From assembly GCF_042681825.1 (NCBI RefSeq), contig NZ_JBHUGH010000009.1, forward strand, positions 124,001 through 188,000: a stretch of DNA of 64,000 nucleotides, given 5' to 3'. This DNA is from Halodurantibacterium flavum (GTDB lineage Bacteria > Pseudomonadota > Alphaproteobacteria > Rhodobacterales > Rhodobacteraceae). Positions 8,678-15,616 of the stretch are shown piece after piece (positions within the stretch are counted from its first letter, which is position 1; the number at the start of each line of letters is the position of its first letter). The notes under the pieces were generated by a model. It saw only the letters and a program-made list of their open reading frames with translations. It ran no database searches and was not told where the DNA came from. The position numbers and the translations under genes are program-made.

Positions 8678-8692
8678 TTAATCAGCGGTTAA
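8678..8692 (-). promoter_or_regulatory. CtrA-type binding site (TTAA-N7-TTAA)
   Basis: A perfect full CtrA consensus, TTAA-N7-TTAA. On the minus strand each half reads TTAACC or TTAACCG, close to the alphaproteobacterial TTAACCAT. Its edge is 52 bp upstream of the annotated GT2 start, where a promoter is expected. CtrA controls motility, surface and gene-transfer-agent functions in Rhodobacteraceae; control of this gene is inferred. Confidence 0.6.
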
Positions 8693-8759
8693 TCAACCCT
8701 TGATCCGCAAGAGGTCGTGCGCCGTTCTGCCGGAGCGGCAGGGGGCGTGCCGGGTGACT

Positions 8760-8851
8760 GTCAGGCGACAACGACCGGGCCGCGCGACCGCAAGCGGAAA
8801 CACCCGTGCCGTCGCGAGGGTCTGAACCTTGTGGTCGTTGTTCTGCCTGAC
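8760..8851. ncRNA. Candidate structured RNA or inverted-repeat element
   Basis: The arms GTCAGGC + CAACGACC (8760-8776) and GGTCGTTG + GCCTGAC (8833-8851) pair over 15 bp with one small asymmetric internal loop (GA opposite TTCT). Inside, CGCGAC (8783-8788) pairs with GTCGCG (8811-8816), enclosing a CCG-CAAG-CGG hairpin. This nested fold in a gene-free gap looks like a small RNA or a non-autonomous repeat. Strand and function are unknown, and it matches no RNA family I recognise. Confidence 0.35.
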
Positions 8852-9067
8852 CGTTAGCGATGCGCAGGGGCAAATCCGAAGAATAATCCCCGTCCGAGCG
8901 GAGCAACCCGCGATGAAAGCACCGCCAGCGGCTTCCGGCCGCGCAGGCACTACACTTCAAAGGCGGGCGGAACGCCGTGAAAGCAGCGCTGGCTGAGCGG
9001 TTCATGCGCGCGACCCCGCCGGCAAGCGTCGCGCCCACAACAGTACGGTGAGCGCTCAGTCGCCGAA

Positions 9068-9089
9068 CGCCCGGAGGATGCCCCGGGCG
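9068..9089 (-). terminator. Weak hairpin downstream of carA
   Basis: CGCCCGG and CCGGGCG form a 7-bp stem with an 8-nt loop, about 12 bp after the carA stop in its transcription direction. There is no clear T-tract, so it may be a pause or RNA-stability hairpin rather than a true terminator. Confidence 0.35.
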
Positions 9090-9100
9090 CGCGCCCCGCT

Positions 9101-10261
9101 TCAGGCGGCGCGGTTGCGGCGCATCGCCTCGGCAAAGCGCTCGAACAGGTAATAGCTGTCCTGCGGGCCGGGGCTGGCCTCGGGGTGATACTGCACCGAA
9201 AAGACCGGGCGATCGGCCATGCGGATGCCGCAGTTCGAGCCGTCAAAGAGGCTCACATGCGTTTCCATCACGCCGACGGGCAGGGTCTGGCTGTCCACGG
9301 TAAAGCCGTGGTTCATGCTGGTGATCTCGACCTTGCCGGTCTCCACATCCTTGACCGGATGGTTCGCGCCGTGATGGCCGTGGTTCATCTTGACCGTGCG
9401 CGCCCCAAGCGCGAGCGCCAGCATCTGATGCCCGAGGCAGATGCCGAAGACCGGGATGTTCTTTTCCAGCACGCCGCGGATCGCGGGCACGGCGTAGGCG
9501 CCGGTGGCCTCGGGGTCGCCGGGGCCGTTCGACAGGAACACCCCCTCGGGGTTGAGCGCGAGCACATCCTCGGCCGTCGCGGTCGCGGGCAGCACCGTCA
9601 CGTCGCAGCCGGCCGAGGCGAGGCAGCGCAGGATGTTGCGCTTGGCGCCATAGTCGATCGCGACGACCCGCAGACCCTCGCCCTGCCGCTCGCCAAAGCC
9701 GTCGGGCCAGGCCCAGCGGGTCTCGTTCCAGCGATAGCTCTGGGTGCAGCTCACGTCGCGGGCCAGATCGAGGCCGACGAGACCGCGGAAGGCCCGGGCC
9801 TTCGCGACCAGCGCCCCGATGTCGAAATTCCCCTCGGGGTCATGGGCCAGCGCGACATGCGGCGCGCCCTGCTGGCGGATCGCGCGGGTCAGGCGCCGCG
9901 TGTCGATGCCGCCCATCCCGATCCGGCCCTTGCGCGCCAGCCAGTTGGTCAGTTCGTCGGTCGCGCGCCAGTTCGAGGGTTCGGTCGGGTCCCATTTCAC
10001 CACCATGCCGGCGGCGACCGGGTCGCCCGTCTCGTCATCCTGATCGTTCACGCCGACATTGCCCACATGGGGAAAGGTAAAGGTCACGACCTGCCCGGCA
10101 TAGGACGGATCGGTCATGATCTCCTGATAGCCGGTCATCGCGGTGTTGAAGCACAGCTCCGCGACCGTTTCGCCCACGGCGCCGAAACCGCGCCCGTAAA
10201 AGACCGTCCCGTCGGCCAGTGCGAGGCAGGCGGTTGGCTTGGTCAGGGCTTGGGCGCACAT
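9101..10261 (-). CDS. carA: Carbamoyl-phosphate synthase small (glutaminase) subunit
   Basis: Hydrolyses glutamine and channels ammonia to CarB to make carbamoyl phosphate for arginine and pyrimidine synthesis. At 386 aa it is full length. The N-terminal CPSase domain (ALADGTVFYGRGFG, FNTAMTGYQEIMTDPSYAGQ) is followed by a class I amidotransferase domain. That domain has the nucleophile Cys275 in VFGICLGHQ, the oxyanion loop LSNGPGDP and the catalytic His-Pro-Glu in QYHPEASPGP. carB is not beside it, as is common in alphaproteobacteria. It is divergent from the yqeY-like gene, with a shared 229-bp control region. Confidence 0.97.
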   Translation of the reverse strand: MCAQALTKPTACLALADGTVFYGRGFGAVGETVAELCFNTAMTGYQEIMTDPSYAGQVVTFTFPHVGNVGVNDQDDETGDPVAAGMVVKWDPTEPSNWRATDELTNWLARKGRIGMGGIDTRRLTRAIRQQGAPHVALAHDPEGNFDIGALVAKARAFRGLVGLDLARDVSCTQSYRWNETRWAWPDGFGERQGEGLRVVAIDYGAKRNILRCLASAGCDVTVLPATATAEDVLALNPEGVFLSNGPGDPEATGAYAVPAIRGVLEKNIPVFGICLGHQMLALALGARTVKMNHGHHGANHPVKDVETGKVEITSMNHGFTVDSQTLPVGVMETHVSLFDGSNCGIRMADRPVFSVQYHPEASPGPQDSYYLFERFAEAMRRNRAA

Positions 10262-10429
10262 GGGCAGGTCTCCGGGGGCGAGGGGGTGGGCGGCAAAAGC
10301 GCGGGCGCGGATCGCGGCGCAACCTATGTGCAGGGCCCGGGCAGGTCAAGGGTCCCGGGGCGGTTCCCCCGACCCCTGCGCTGCGCCCGATGAAACCCGA
10401 TCCCCTTTGGGTCGTTATAGCCCCATCTG

Positions 10430-10457
10430 TTGTAAGCCCGGACCGCCGGCATTAAGA
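10430..10457 (+). promoter_or_regulatory. Candidate sigma-70 promoter for the yqeY-like gene
   Basis: TTGTAA and TTAAGA separated by 16 bp resemble -35 and -10 elements. Transcription would start near 10464 and give a leader of about 27 nt to the ATG at 10491. It is a consensus match only. Confidence 0.45.
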
Positions 10458-10490
10458 TGCCCACTGGATCGACATAACATGGACAGGCGC

Positions 10491-10955
10491 ATGACCCTGC
10501 GAGAGCGGATTACCGCAGCCCTCAAGGACGCGATGAAGAACAAGGAGGCCGACCGCCTCTCGACCCTGCGTCTCATCAACGCCGCGATCAAGGATCGCGA
10601 CATCGCCCTGCGCGGCGAGGGCGGCGAGGGCCAGGTGACCGAGGCGGATGTGCTGGCCATCCTGGGCCGCATGGTCAAGCAGCGCCAGGAAAGCGCCCGC
10701 GCCTATGAGGAGGGCGGCCGGCTGGAGCTTGCCGAGAAAGAGGCCGCCGAGATCCGGGTGATCGAGGAATTCCTGCCCCGCCAGCTGTCGCGCGAAGAGG
10801 TCGAGGCCGCGATCGGCACGGCCATCGCCGAAACCGGCGCCTCATCCATCCGCGACATGGGCCGGGTGATGGCGCTCCTCAAGGAGCGTCACACCGGCCA
10901 GATGGATTTCGGCGCCGCCGGTCCGGCGGTAAAGAACCGACTTTCGGGCGGCTGA
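10491..10955 (+). CDS. GatB/YqeY domain protein
   Basis: A 154-aa soluble protein that aligns end to end with the YqeY family: MTLRERITAALKDAMKNK at the start, TLRLINAAIKDRDI, the VKQRQESARAYEEGGR helix, EEFLPRQLS, and a C-terminal SIRDMGRVMALLKERHTGQMD. The family resembles the tRNA-binding tail of GatB, but its cellular task is not settled. The ATG at 10491 fits the family N-terminus and has a GGACAGG site; an ATG at 10479 adds four residues. Confidence 0.9.
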   Translation: MTLRERITAALKDAMKNKEADRLSTLRLINAAIKDRDIALRGEGGEGQVTEADVLAILGRMVKQRQESARAYEEGGRLELAEKEAAEIRVIEEFLPRQLSREEVEAAIGTAIAETGASSIRDMGRVMALLKERHTGQMDFGAAGPAVKNRLSGG

Positions 10956-11071
10956 CCGGAACAACCCCGCGACCTTTGTGTTGATCGCGAACCGGCGCCG
11001 AAAGAACGCGGCGCCCGGAACGCAACAGAGACAACGCAGCACAGCCTTGTCCTATTGTCGCGGAGGAGAAG

Positions 11072-11254
11072 ATGAACGTTCAGACCCGTCTCGAAGATCC
11101 CGCCCGCATCGCGCTGGCCGCGAAACGCGGGCAGGGGGATGCCGGAACGCTGCGAGGTAACGCCCGGCTTCTCTATGAAAACCTGACCGAACGCGAACTG
11201 GCGGAGATGGCAGAGCTTGCCCCGCCGGATCTGCGCGGGCAGCGCCTCGACTGA
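11072..11254 (+). CDS. Small conserved-looking hypothetical protein (60 aa)
   Basis: A short gene with an excellent GGAGGAGA ribosome site 5 bases before its ATG. It encodes a charged, probably helical 60-aa protein. The C-terminal half (LLYENLTERELAEMAEL) reads as an amphipathic helix. There is no signal peptide or membrane helix. It stands alone between the yqeY-like gene and the convergent DUF2244 gene. I do not recognise a family. It is kept because of its ribosome site and codon use like its neighbours. Confidence 0.6.
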   Translation: MNVQTRLEDPARIALAAKRGQGDAGTLRGNARLLYENLTERELAEMAELAPPDLRGQRLD

Positions 11255-11269
11255 ACCCGGGAAGGGCGC

Positions 11270-11836
11270 TCAGACCCTCACCAAGGCGCGTTGCAGGTCG
11301 TCATGCAGCGCCAGCCGTTCCGACGGGGTGAGAAAGGCGCCAAGCTCCACCTCGCGCCCCGCGCCCCGCAGTGTCAGGTATTCGGGCACCGGCCCCTTGT
11401 CGCGGTCCAGATGCAGGCTGACCCAATGCGGGTTCGCGGACCATTCCTGCCGGCGCCCCTGTGGATGCCCGCGCGGGTTGTGGCGCACGATCTCTATCCG
11501 GTCCGGCCAGAGGGTCAGTTCCTCCAGCACCTCGCCGTCGCGATAGCTGCGCTGGATCGAAAGCCACAGCGCCGAAAGCGTGACGACCAGAAACGGCAAG
11601 ATCCCCCAGAGCACCGGCGAGCCGAGCAGCATCAGAAGCGGCAGCGCCGCAAGCCCCGCCATCATCGCAAAGAACAGGGCAAAGCCCCGCTTGGGCAGCG
11701 ACCGGTAGGGCCAGAGATGCAGCCGGCAGATCGGGCTTTCCCCCGTGGTGCGCCCCGCACTGTCCCCCGTGTCACGCGAAAGGGCCCCGGAACGATCCGG
11801 AGCCCTCTCTGATTTCAGCACCCATTCCACCGGCAT
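11270..11836 (-). CDS. DUF2244 inner-membrane protein
   Basis: A 188-aa protein with the DUF2244 signature: a short soluble N-terminus, LHLWPYRSLPKRGF before two closely spaced membrane helices (about residues 52-95), then a soluble C-terminal domain with the conserved LWPDRIEIVRHNPRG and WSANPHWVSLHL segments. It starts 17 bp after the ctaD stop and is very likely co-transcribed. This pairing is seen in other Rhodobacterales and suggests a role in oxidase assembly or membrane handling, which is inference. The first 35 residues are weakly conserved, so the true start may be further in. Confidence 0.85.
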   Translation of the reverse strand: MPVEWVLKSERAPDRSGALSRDTGDSAGRTTGESPICRLHLWPYRSLPKRGFALFFAMMAGLAALPLLMLLGSPVLWGILPFLVVTLSALWLSIQRSYRDGEVLEELTLWPDRIEIVRHNPRGHPQGRRQEWSANPHWVSLHLDRDKGPVPEYLTLRGAGREVELGAFLTPSERLALHDDLQRALVRV

Positions 11837-11853
11837 GGATGTCGCGCCCCGCC

Positions 11854-13527
11854 TCAGTGCGAGTGGCTGCGATCCCAGTCCTCACGCTTGGGGAGCGTTT
11901 CGAACGTGTGCTCCGGCGGCGGGCTGGGCAGGGTCCATTCCAGCGTGTCGGCGTGTTCGTTCCAGTAGTTGTTGGCGGTCACGCGCTTGCCGTAGAACAG
12001 CGTGTAGAGCACGAGCCCGATGAAGAACAGGAACGACGCGAAGGAGATGAAGGCACCGATCGACGAGACATAGTTCCAGAGCGCATAGGCCTCGGGATAG
12101 TCGATATAACGGCGCGGCATCCCCTGGCGGCCCAGGAAGTGCTGCGGGAAGAAGGTGACGTTCGCGCCGATGAACATCAGCCAGAAATGCACCTTGCCTG
12201 CCCATTCCGGATACTGGCGGCCCGACATCTTGCCGATCCAGTAGTAGATCCCGGCAAAGATGCAGAACACGGCGCCGATCGACATCACGTAGTGGAAGTG
12301 GGCGACCACGTAATAGGTGTCGTGATAGATCCGGTCCACCGGCGCCTGGCTGAGCACGATGCCCGTCACACCGCCCACGGTGAAGAGGAAGAGGAACCCG
12401 AAGGCAAAGAGCATCGGCGTCTTGAGCTCGACCGAACCGCCCCACATCGTGGCGATCCAGCTGAAGATCTTGATCCCCGTCGGCACCGCGATGACCATGG
12501 TCGCGAGCATGAAGTAGCTCTGCTGCGTCAGGCTCATGCCGGCGGTGTACATGTGGTGCGCCCAGACGACAAAGCCCAGCACCGCGATCGCGACCATCGC
12601 ATAGACCATCGGCAGGTAGCCGAAGATCGGCTTGCGCGAGAAGGTCGCGATGACGTGGCTGATGATGCCGAAGCCCGGGATGATGATGATATAGACCTCG
12701 GGGTGGCCGAAGAACCACAGGATGTGCTGGTAAAGCACCGGGTCGCCGCCGCCGGACGGGTAGAAGAAGGTCGTGCCGAAGTTCCGGTCGGTCAGCAGCA
12801 TCGTGATCGCACCGGCGAGGACCGGCAGCGCCAGAAGAATCATCCAGGCGGTGATGAACACCGACCAGGCGAACAGCGGCACCTTGTGCATCGTCATGCC
12901 CGGCGCGCGCATGTTGAGGAAGGTCGTGATGATGTTGATCGCGCCCAGGATCGAAGAGGCCCCCGAGACATGGACCGCAAAGATCGCAAGGTCGGTCGCA
13001 TAGCCTGCCTCATTGGTCGAAAGCGGCGGATAAAGCACCCAGCCGATCCCCGCGCCAAGCTGGTCGTTGCCGCCCGGGCTGAGAACCGAGGCCACGGCCA
13101 GCGCCGTGCCCGCGACATAGAGCCAGTAGGACAGGTTGTTCAGCCGCGGGAAGGCCATGTCGGGCGCGCCGATCATCAGCGGCATGAAATAGTTGCCGAA
13201 ACCCCCGAACAGCGCGGGAATCACGACGAAGAACATCATCAGCACGCCATGCGCGGTGATGAGAACGTTCCACAGATGACCGTTCGGCGTGCATTCCTCG
13301 ACGGCGGCGGGCAGCAGCCTTGCGCCTTCAAGGCACATGAACTGCACTTCCGGCGTCATCAGCTCCATCCGCATGTAGACCGTGAACGAGACCGAGATCA
13401 GGCCGACGATCGCCGCGGTAAAGAGGTAAAGGATACCAATATCCTTGTGGTTTGTTGACATGAACCAGCGGGTAAAGAACCCACGGTTGTCATGCGCATC
13501 GTGGCCATGTGTGGCTGCGTCCGCCAT
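11854..13527 (-). CDS. ctaD: Cytochrome c oxidase subunit I (aa3 type)
   Basis: The catalytic subunit of the proton-pumping aa3 oxidase in the inner membrane. At 557 aa with about 12 helices it carries the CuB/haem a3 site (FFGHPEVY with the cross-linked His-Tyr pair, HHMY), the haem histidines in HDTYYVVAHFHYV, the D-pathway entrance in GNYFMPLMIGAPDMAFPR and the K-pathway lysine in the RKPIFGYLP helix region. These make it an A1-type haem-copper oxidase. Subunits II and III are not in the window, as often for a separate ctaD locus. Its upstream neighbour is the probable electron donor cytochrome c550. Confidence 0.98.
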   Translation of the reverse strand: MADAATHGHDAHDNRGFFTRWFMSTNHKDIGILYLFTAAIVGLISVSFTVYMRMELMTPEVQFMCLEGARLLPAAVEECTPNGHLWNVLITAHGVLMMFFVVIPALFGGFGNYFMPLMIGAPDMAFPRLNNLSYWLYVAGTALAVASVLSPGGNDQLGAGIGWVLYPPLSTNEAGYATDLAIFAVHVSGASSILGAINIITTFLNMRAPGMTMHKVPLFAWSVFITAWMILLALPVLAGAITMLLTDRNFGTTFFYPSGGGDPVLYQHILWFFGHPEVYIIIIPGFGIISHVIATFSRKPIFGYLPMVYAMVAIAVLGFVVWAHHMYTAGMSLTQQSYFMLATMVIAVPTGIKIFSWIATMWGGSVELKTPMLFAFGFLFLFTVGGVTGIVLSQAPVDRIYHDTYYVVAHFHYVMSIGAVFCIFAGIYYWIGKMSGRQYPEWAGKVHFWLMFIGANVTFFPQHFLGRQGMPRRYIDYPEAYALWNYVSSIGAFISFASFLFFIGLVLYTLFYGKRVTANNYWNEHADTLEWTLPSPPPEHTFETLPKREDWDRSHSH

Positions 13528-13700
13528 GGTCGACTCCCGTTCCCTAGACTCTTGTGCGCGCCGGCGCCTTCCCGCCGGATCGCAAATTCCGCTCTCTTTC
13601 TAGATGGCTCCTGCAACCTCGGCAATGTCCGTCGATGCCGCAGGTGCCTTTTTCTGTGCGCCGCGCCCCGGGTACTCTATCGCGCGTCCCGCGCGGTGCC

Positions 13701-14123
13701 CTATTGCGCGACCGATTCCAGATAGGCGATCACGTCATCCGCGCCCGAGGTCAGGCGAAAGGCCATGTTGCTGCGTGCCCGCGGATCGCCCAGATGCGCC
13801 CGCAGGAAGGCGGTCGGATCGGCCAGATAGTCGCGCAGGTTCTCCGCGTCCCAGACCAGCCCCGCCTCGCCCGCCGCAACCATGGACGGCGAATAGCGGA
13901 ACCCCTCGGCCGCGCCCGCCGGCTGGCCAATGATGCCGTAAAGGTTCGGCCCGGTACGCCCGCCGCGGAATATCTCGGTCCCGTCCGGGGCCTCGATCAT
14001 GTGGCAGCTGCGGCATTTGTTGAATTCGCGCTCGCCGCGGGCGGCGTCGCCCTGGGCTGCGGCGGGCAAAGGCAGGGCAAGAAGCATCGGCAGGACGAAA
14101 GATCCGATCGGCAGGCGTGGCAT
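13701..14123 (-). CDS. cycA: Cytochrome c550-type monohaem cytochrome c
   Basis: A 140-aa periplasmic c-type cytochrome. A Sec signal peptide (residues 1-23, ending PAAA) precedes a mature N-terminus QGDAARGEREFNKC, close to Paracoccus cytochrome c550. The haem site is Cys37-Arg-Ser-Cys40-His41. The axial methionine is Met120 in RSNMAF. The loop APDGTEIFRGGRTGPNLYG is typical of large class I cytochromes c2/c550. It lies 173 bp upstream of ctaD on the same strand; the same neighbourhood is known in Paracoccus, where c550 feeds the aa3 oxidase. The ATG has a GAGGGA site. Confidence 0.92.
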   Translation of the reverse strand: MPRLPIGSFVLPMLLALPLPAAAQGDAARGEREFNKCRSCHMIEAPDGTEIFRGGRTGPNLYGIIGQPAGAAEGFRYSPSMVAAGEAGLVWDAENLRDYLADPTAFLRAHLGDPRARSNMAFRLTSGADDVIAYLESVAQ

Positions 14124-14239
14124 GTGCTTTCCCTCATGGAGCCCGCCGGACGACCCGCGCGGGGCAGCGGCGTTATACGCCCGCCGCGGCCCGCCGCCAC
14201 TGCGACCTTTTGCGTCGCCCCCCGCGCGCGCCGGGAATG

Positions 14240-14896
14240 TCAGCCGAAGATCCGGTCGAACCCGCGCCGCAGCGCGAGGTCGAGATCGGGCATCGTCACC
14301 GGCAGGCCCAGATCCACGAGGCTGGTGACACCATGTTCCCGGATGCCGCAGGGCACGATGCCGTCGAAATGCGCCAGATCCGGGTCGAGGTTGATCGAGA
14401 TCCCGTGAAAGCTGATCCAGCGGCGCAGCTTGATGCCGATCGCGGCGATCTTGTCCTCGCGCGCGGTGCCGTCGGGGTTCGGGGGCTGGTCGGGGCGCAC
14501 CACCCAGACGCCGACCCGCCCCGGCCGGCGCTCGCCCCGGACGTTGAACTCGGCCAGCGTCGCGATCACCCAGTCTTCCAGCTGCGTCACGAACCGGCGC
14601 ACATCGCGCCCGCGCTGGTTGAGGTCGAGCATGACATAGGCCACCCGCTGCCCGGGACCGTGATAGGTATACTGCCCCCCACGCCCCGCGACATGCACCG
14701 GAAAGCGGCCCCCGTCGCGCAGGTCGGCGGGGTCGGCGCTGGTGCCGGCGGTGTAAAGCGGGGGATGTTCCAGCAGCCAGACGGCCTCGGGGGCGGTGCC
14801 TGCGGCGATGGCCGCCACGCGCGCCTCCATCGCGGCCAGCGTTTCCTCATAGGGCCGGAGCCCTTCGAGATGGCGCCACTCGACCGTCTTTGTCAT
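14240..14896 (-). CDS. lipB: Octanoyltransferase (lipoyl synthesis)
   Basis: Moves octanoyl from acyl carrier protein to lipoyl domains of 2-oxoacid dehydrogenases, the first step of de novo lipoylation in the cytosol. At 218 aa it is full length. Diagnostic segments are RGGQYTYHGPGQRVAY, the lysine-containing loop KIAAIGIKLRRWIS and the acyl-thioester cysteine in IVPCGIREHGVTSL. lipA is not next to it. The gene is a single unit between cytochrome c550 and the tRNA-Leu promoter region. Confidence 0.95.
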   Translation of the reverse strand: MTKTVEWRHLEGLRPYEETLAAMEARVAAIAAGTAPEAVWLLEHPPLYTAGTSADPADLRDGGRFPVHVAGRGGQYTYHGPGQRVAYVMLDLNQRGRDVRRFVTQLEDWVIATLAEFNVRGERRPGRVGVWVVRPDQPPNPDGTAREDKIAAIGIKLRRWISFHGISINLDPDLAHFDGIVPCGIREHGVTSLVDLGLPVTMPDLDLALRRGFDRIFG

Positions 14897-15118
14897 TCCC
14901 GCCTCCTGCCCGCCTCCGGGTCCGTTCCGGGCCGATAGGGCGCGGATGCCGCCCCGAGACCCTGCCGGGACTCGTATGATCTCGTCCCCCGATCGTCCAG
15001 AGCGGGGTGCCGATCTTTCGTCATCTCCTTCATCCTCGCAACTCGGCTTTTTTCGTCATTTTTCCTCTTCACATCCCCCGGACCCTCGGCTAAGACGCGC
15101 CTCACCAAGTCAGGACGT

Positions 15119-15205
15119 GCGGTCGTGGCGGAATTGGTAGACGCGCAGCGTTGAGGTCGCTGTGGGGTAACTCCCGTGGAGGTTCGAGTCCTCTCGACCG
15201 CACCA
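15119..15205 (+). tRNA. tRNA-Leu (anticodon GAG)
   Basis: An 87-nt class II tRNA. The 7-bp acceptor stem GCGGTCG/CGACCGC is followed by an encoded ACCA end. The anticodon stem CAGCG/CGCTG encloses the loop TTGAGGT, so the anticodon is GAG and reads CUC and CUU. A short variable arm (GTGGGGTAACTCCCGT region) and the T-loop GGTTCGAGTCC are present. A strong terminator follows within six bases. Confidence 0.97.
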
Positions 15206-15210
15206 TCATC

Positions 15211-15251
15211 AAAAGCGGCGCGCCCCGGACAGGGCGCGCCGCTTTTGTTTT
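15211..15251 (+). terminator. Rho-independent terminator after tRNA-Leu
   Basis: AAAAGCGGCGCGCCC pairs with GGGCGCGCCGCTTTT (15 bp) around a 6-nt loop, followed by GTTTT. It begins six bases after the tRNA 3' end. Confidence 0.93.
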
Positions 15252-15616
15252 GGCGGTGTCGAGCCTCGGTCGCGGCAAGTGTCGGCGAATTGGCTTCAAG
15301 CTCGTGCCAGTGCTTTCAAAACCGACTGTTCAAACGAAGCGCCTTCGCATCACAATTCAGGGTTGCCAAAACCTAAACACACAATCTAAGGTTGCATCAG
15401 GTCAAACGGCATGTGGCGGCGATGGGGCAGGGTGCGGGACTTCGGTGGCAGGGGGGTACGGGCGGGCCGGTGGGGCGGTCCGTATCGCTTCGTGTGACGC
15501 ACCCGGTGTCGCATTCCGAAAGCCATGCCGGGCGTGGCGGGTCTTGTTCTCGGCAGCGCAAAGAGGGCAGTCTGCCGCGGATGGTGGGTTTTTCCACCCT
15601 GCGGGAGACCAAGCGC
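15252..15616. other. Gene-free leader of the exopolysaccharide operon
   Basis: The 365 bp between the tRNA terminator and manC hold no supported gene. The first half (about 15290-15410) is clearly less GC-rich than its surroundings, as expected for a promoter region. It contains a short CGAAG-CGC-CTTCG hairpin and two copies of a 16-bp direct repeat. An open frame runs from 15392 into manC, but its first 75 residues are not ManC-like. Confidence 0.55.
15351..15395 (+). promoter_or_regulatory. Pair of 16-bp direct repeats upstream of manC
   Basis: CACAATTCAGGGTTGC (15351-15366) and CACAATCTAAGGTTGC (15380-15395) match at 13 of 16 positions with a 29-bp period. They lie in the AT-richer part of the leader, about 220-265 bp before the manC ATG. 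They could be a regulator-binding array; the factor is unknown. Confidence 0.35.

Larger units (their letters stand above)
8627..9100. other. 474-bp intergenic region between the MshEN-GT2 gene and carA
   Basis: No convincing protein gene is seen. The region holds the CtrA-type box (8678-8692), a 6-bp hairpin CTGCCG-GAG-CGGCAG (8727-8741), a long inverted repeat (8760-8851) and a short hairpin after carA (9068-9089). The open frames across it lack a ribosome site and family features. Confidence 0.6.

Noticed and set aside
8682..9038. 118-aa minus-strand open frame in the gap before the GT2 gene
   Set aside because: No ribosome site, Cys/Arg-rich composition typical of non-coding frames, and it runs across the inverted repeat.
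11839..13458. 539-aa open frame antisense to ctaD
   Set aside because: Composition (His, Arg, Asp-rich) is that of a shadow frame of a membrane protein.
15392..15616. 75-residue N-terminal extension of manC
   Set aside because: Not homologous to ManC; a good family start exists at 15617.
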